Positions 6,589 to 6,689 of a stretch of DNA of 6,689 nucleotides are shown piece by piece. Made by a program: the position numbers and the translations under genes. The notes under the pieces were generated by a model that was given only the letters and a program-made list of their open reading frames with translations, did no database searches and was not told where the DNA came from. The stretch is taken from the NCBI GenBank assembly GCA_937900975.1, contig CALCPC010000130.1, forward strand, positions 1-6,689, in the 5' to 3' direction. Numbering within the stretch: position 1 is the stretch's first letter; each line of letters begins with the position of its first letter. This DNA is from an uncultured Paracoccaceae bacterium. GTDB lineage: Bacteria; Pseudomonadota; Alphaproteobacteria; Rhodobacterales; Rhodobacteraceae.

Positions 6589-6689
6589 TCAAATCGGTGT
6601 CCCGACAGCGGGCGCACTCGCCGTGGTGAACGCGCGGTTGATCACCAGAGCCGCCGCCCCCAGCGTCGCGGTCATGCGACCAGCCGAGC
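6589..6689 (-). CDS. C-terminal fragment of an upstream gene, possibly ROK family (5' part outside window)
   Basis: An open frame enters from the right edge and ends at TGA 6589-6591, giving 32 residues beginning SAGRMTATLGAAALVINRAF. The Leu-Gly-Ala-Ala-Ala-Leu-Val stretch resembles the final helix of ROK family proteins (sugar kinases and NagC-like repressors), which often end with a Gly-Ala-Ala helix, but this is too short for a secure call. It ends 46 bases before the PIG-L start, so the two are probably co-transcribed. A ROK sugar kinase or repressor beside an N-acetyl-sugar deacetylase would make functional sense, but that is inference. A second frame, ending at the TGA that overlaps the PIG-L ATG, is also open to the edge but its Asp/Arg/His-rich translation looks less like protein. 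Confidence 0.4.
   Translation of the reverse strand, partial: SAGRMTATLGAAALVINRAFTTASAPAVGTPI

Noticed and set aside
1..6689. CRISPR array, tRNA, insertion sequence or attachment site
   Set aside because: No regularly spaced direct repeats, tRNA-like fold, transposase-like protein or flanking inverted repeats were seen.

Overview
The window reads as a chromosomal stretch of a GC-rich alphaproteobacterium, most likely a Rhodobacterales/Roseobacter-type organism. This is inferred from the strong G/C bias at third codon positions, the TRAP-type binding protein and the GMC dehydrogenase; no rRNA or other marker gene is present to fix the taxon. Every gene I can support lies on the minus strand, so transcription runs from high to low coordinates. 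Long open frames on the plus strand are antisense shadows of these genes.

In transcription order: (1) 6589-6689, the last 32 codons of a gene entering from the right edge, weakly ROK-like; (2) 4194-6542, a large PIG-L family zinc deacetylase with a C-terminal class-I-amidotransferase/ThuA-like domain; (3) a 94-base gap with a GC-rich imperfect palindrome, then 2984-4099, a ten-helix DMT/EamA transporter whose 5' end is uncertain (either a TTG-initiated, disordered Pro/Ala/Gly-rich extension of about 94 residues, or a core protein starting at TTG 3817); (4) a 106-base gap with a perfect 14-base palindrome and an A-rich leader, then 1264-2877, a complete GMC-family FAD-dependent alcohol dehydrogenase; (5) a 157-base gap with a possible promoter and a 10-base palindrome, then 1-1106, a TRAP-transporter periplasmic binding protein that is nearly complete but runs off the left edge.

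The genes suggest uptake and turnover of small organic compounds: a TRAP system importing an organic acid or similar solute, a GMC dehydrogenase oxidising an alcohol or polyol, a drug/metabolite-type exporter, and a deacetylase for an N-acetylated (sugar-type) substrate. Whether they form one pathway cannot be read from the sequence. The gaps carrying possible promoters suggest at least two or three transcription units rather than one tight operon. Third-position G+C appears higher in the PIG-L gene than in the TRAP gene. I found no CRISPR array, tRNA, rRNA, insertion sequence or clear intrinsic terminator. I see no convincing previously undescribed system; the most interesting points are the two-domain deacetylase, the odd 5' end of the DMT gene, pocket substitutions in the TRAP binding protein, and palindromes in front of the GMC and TRAP genes.
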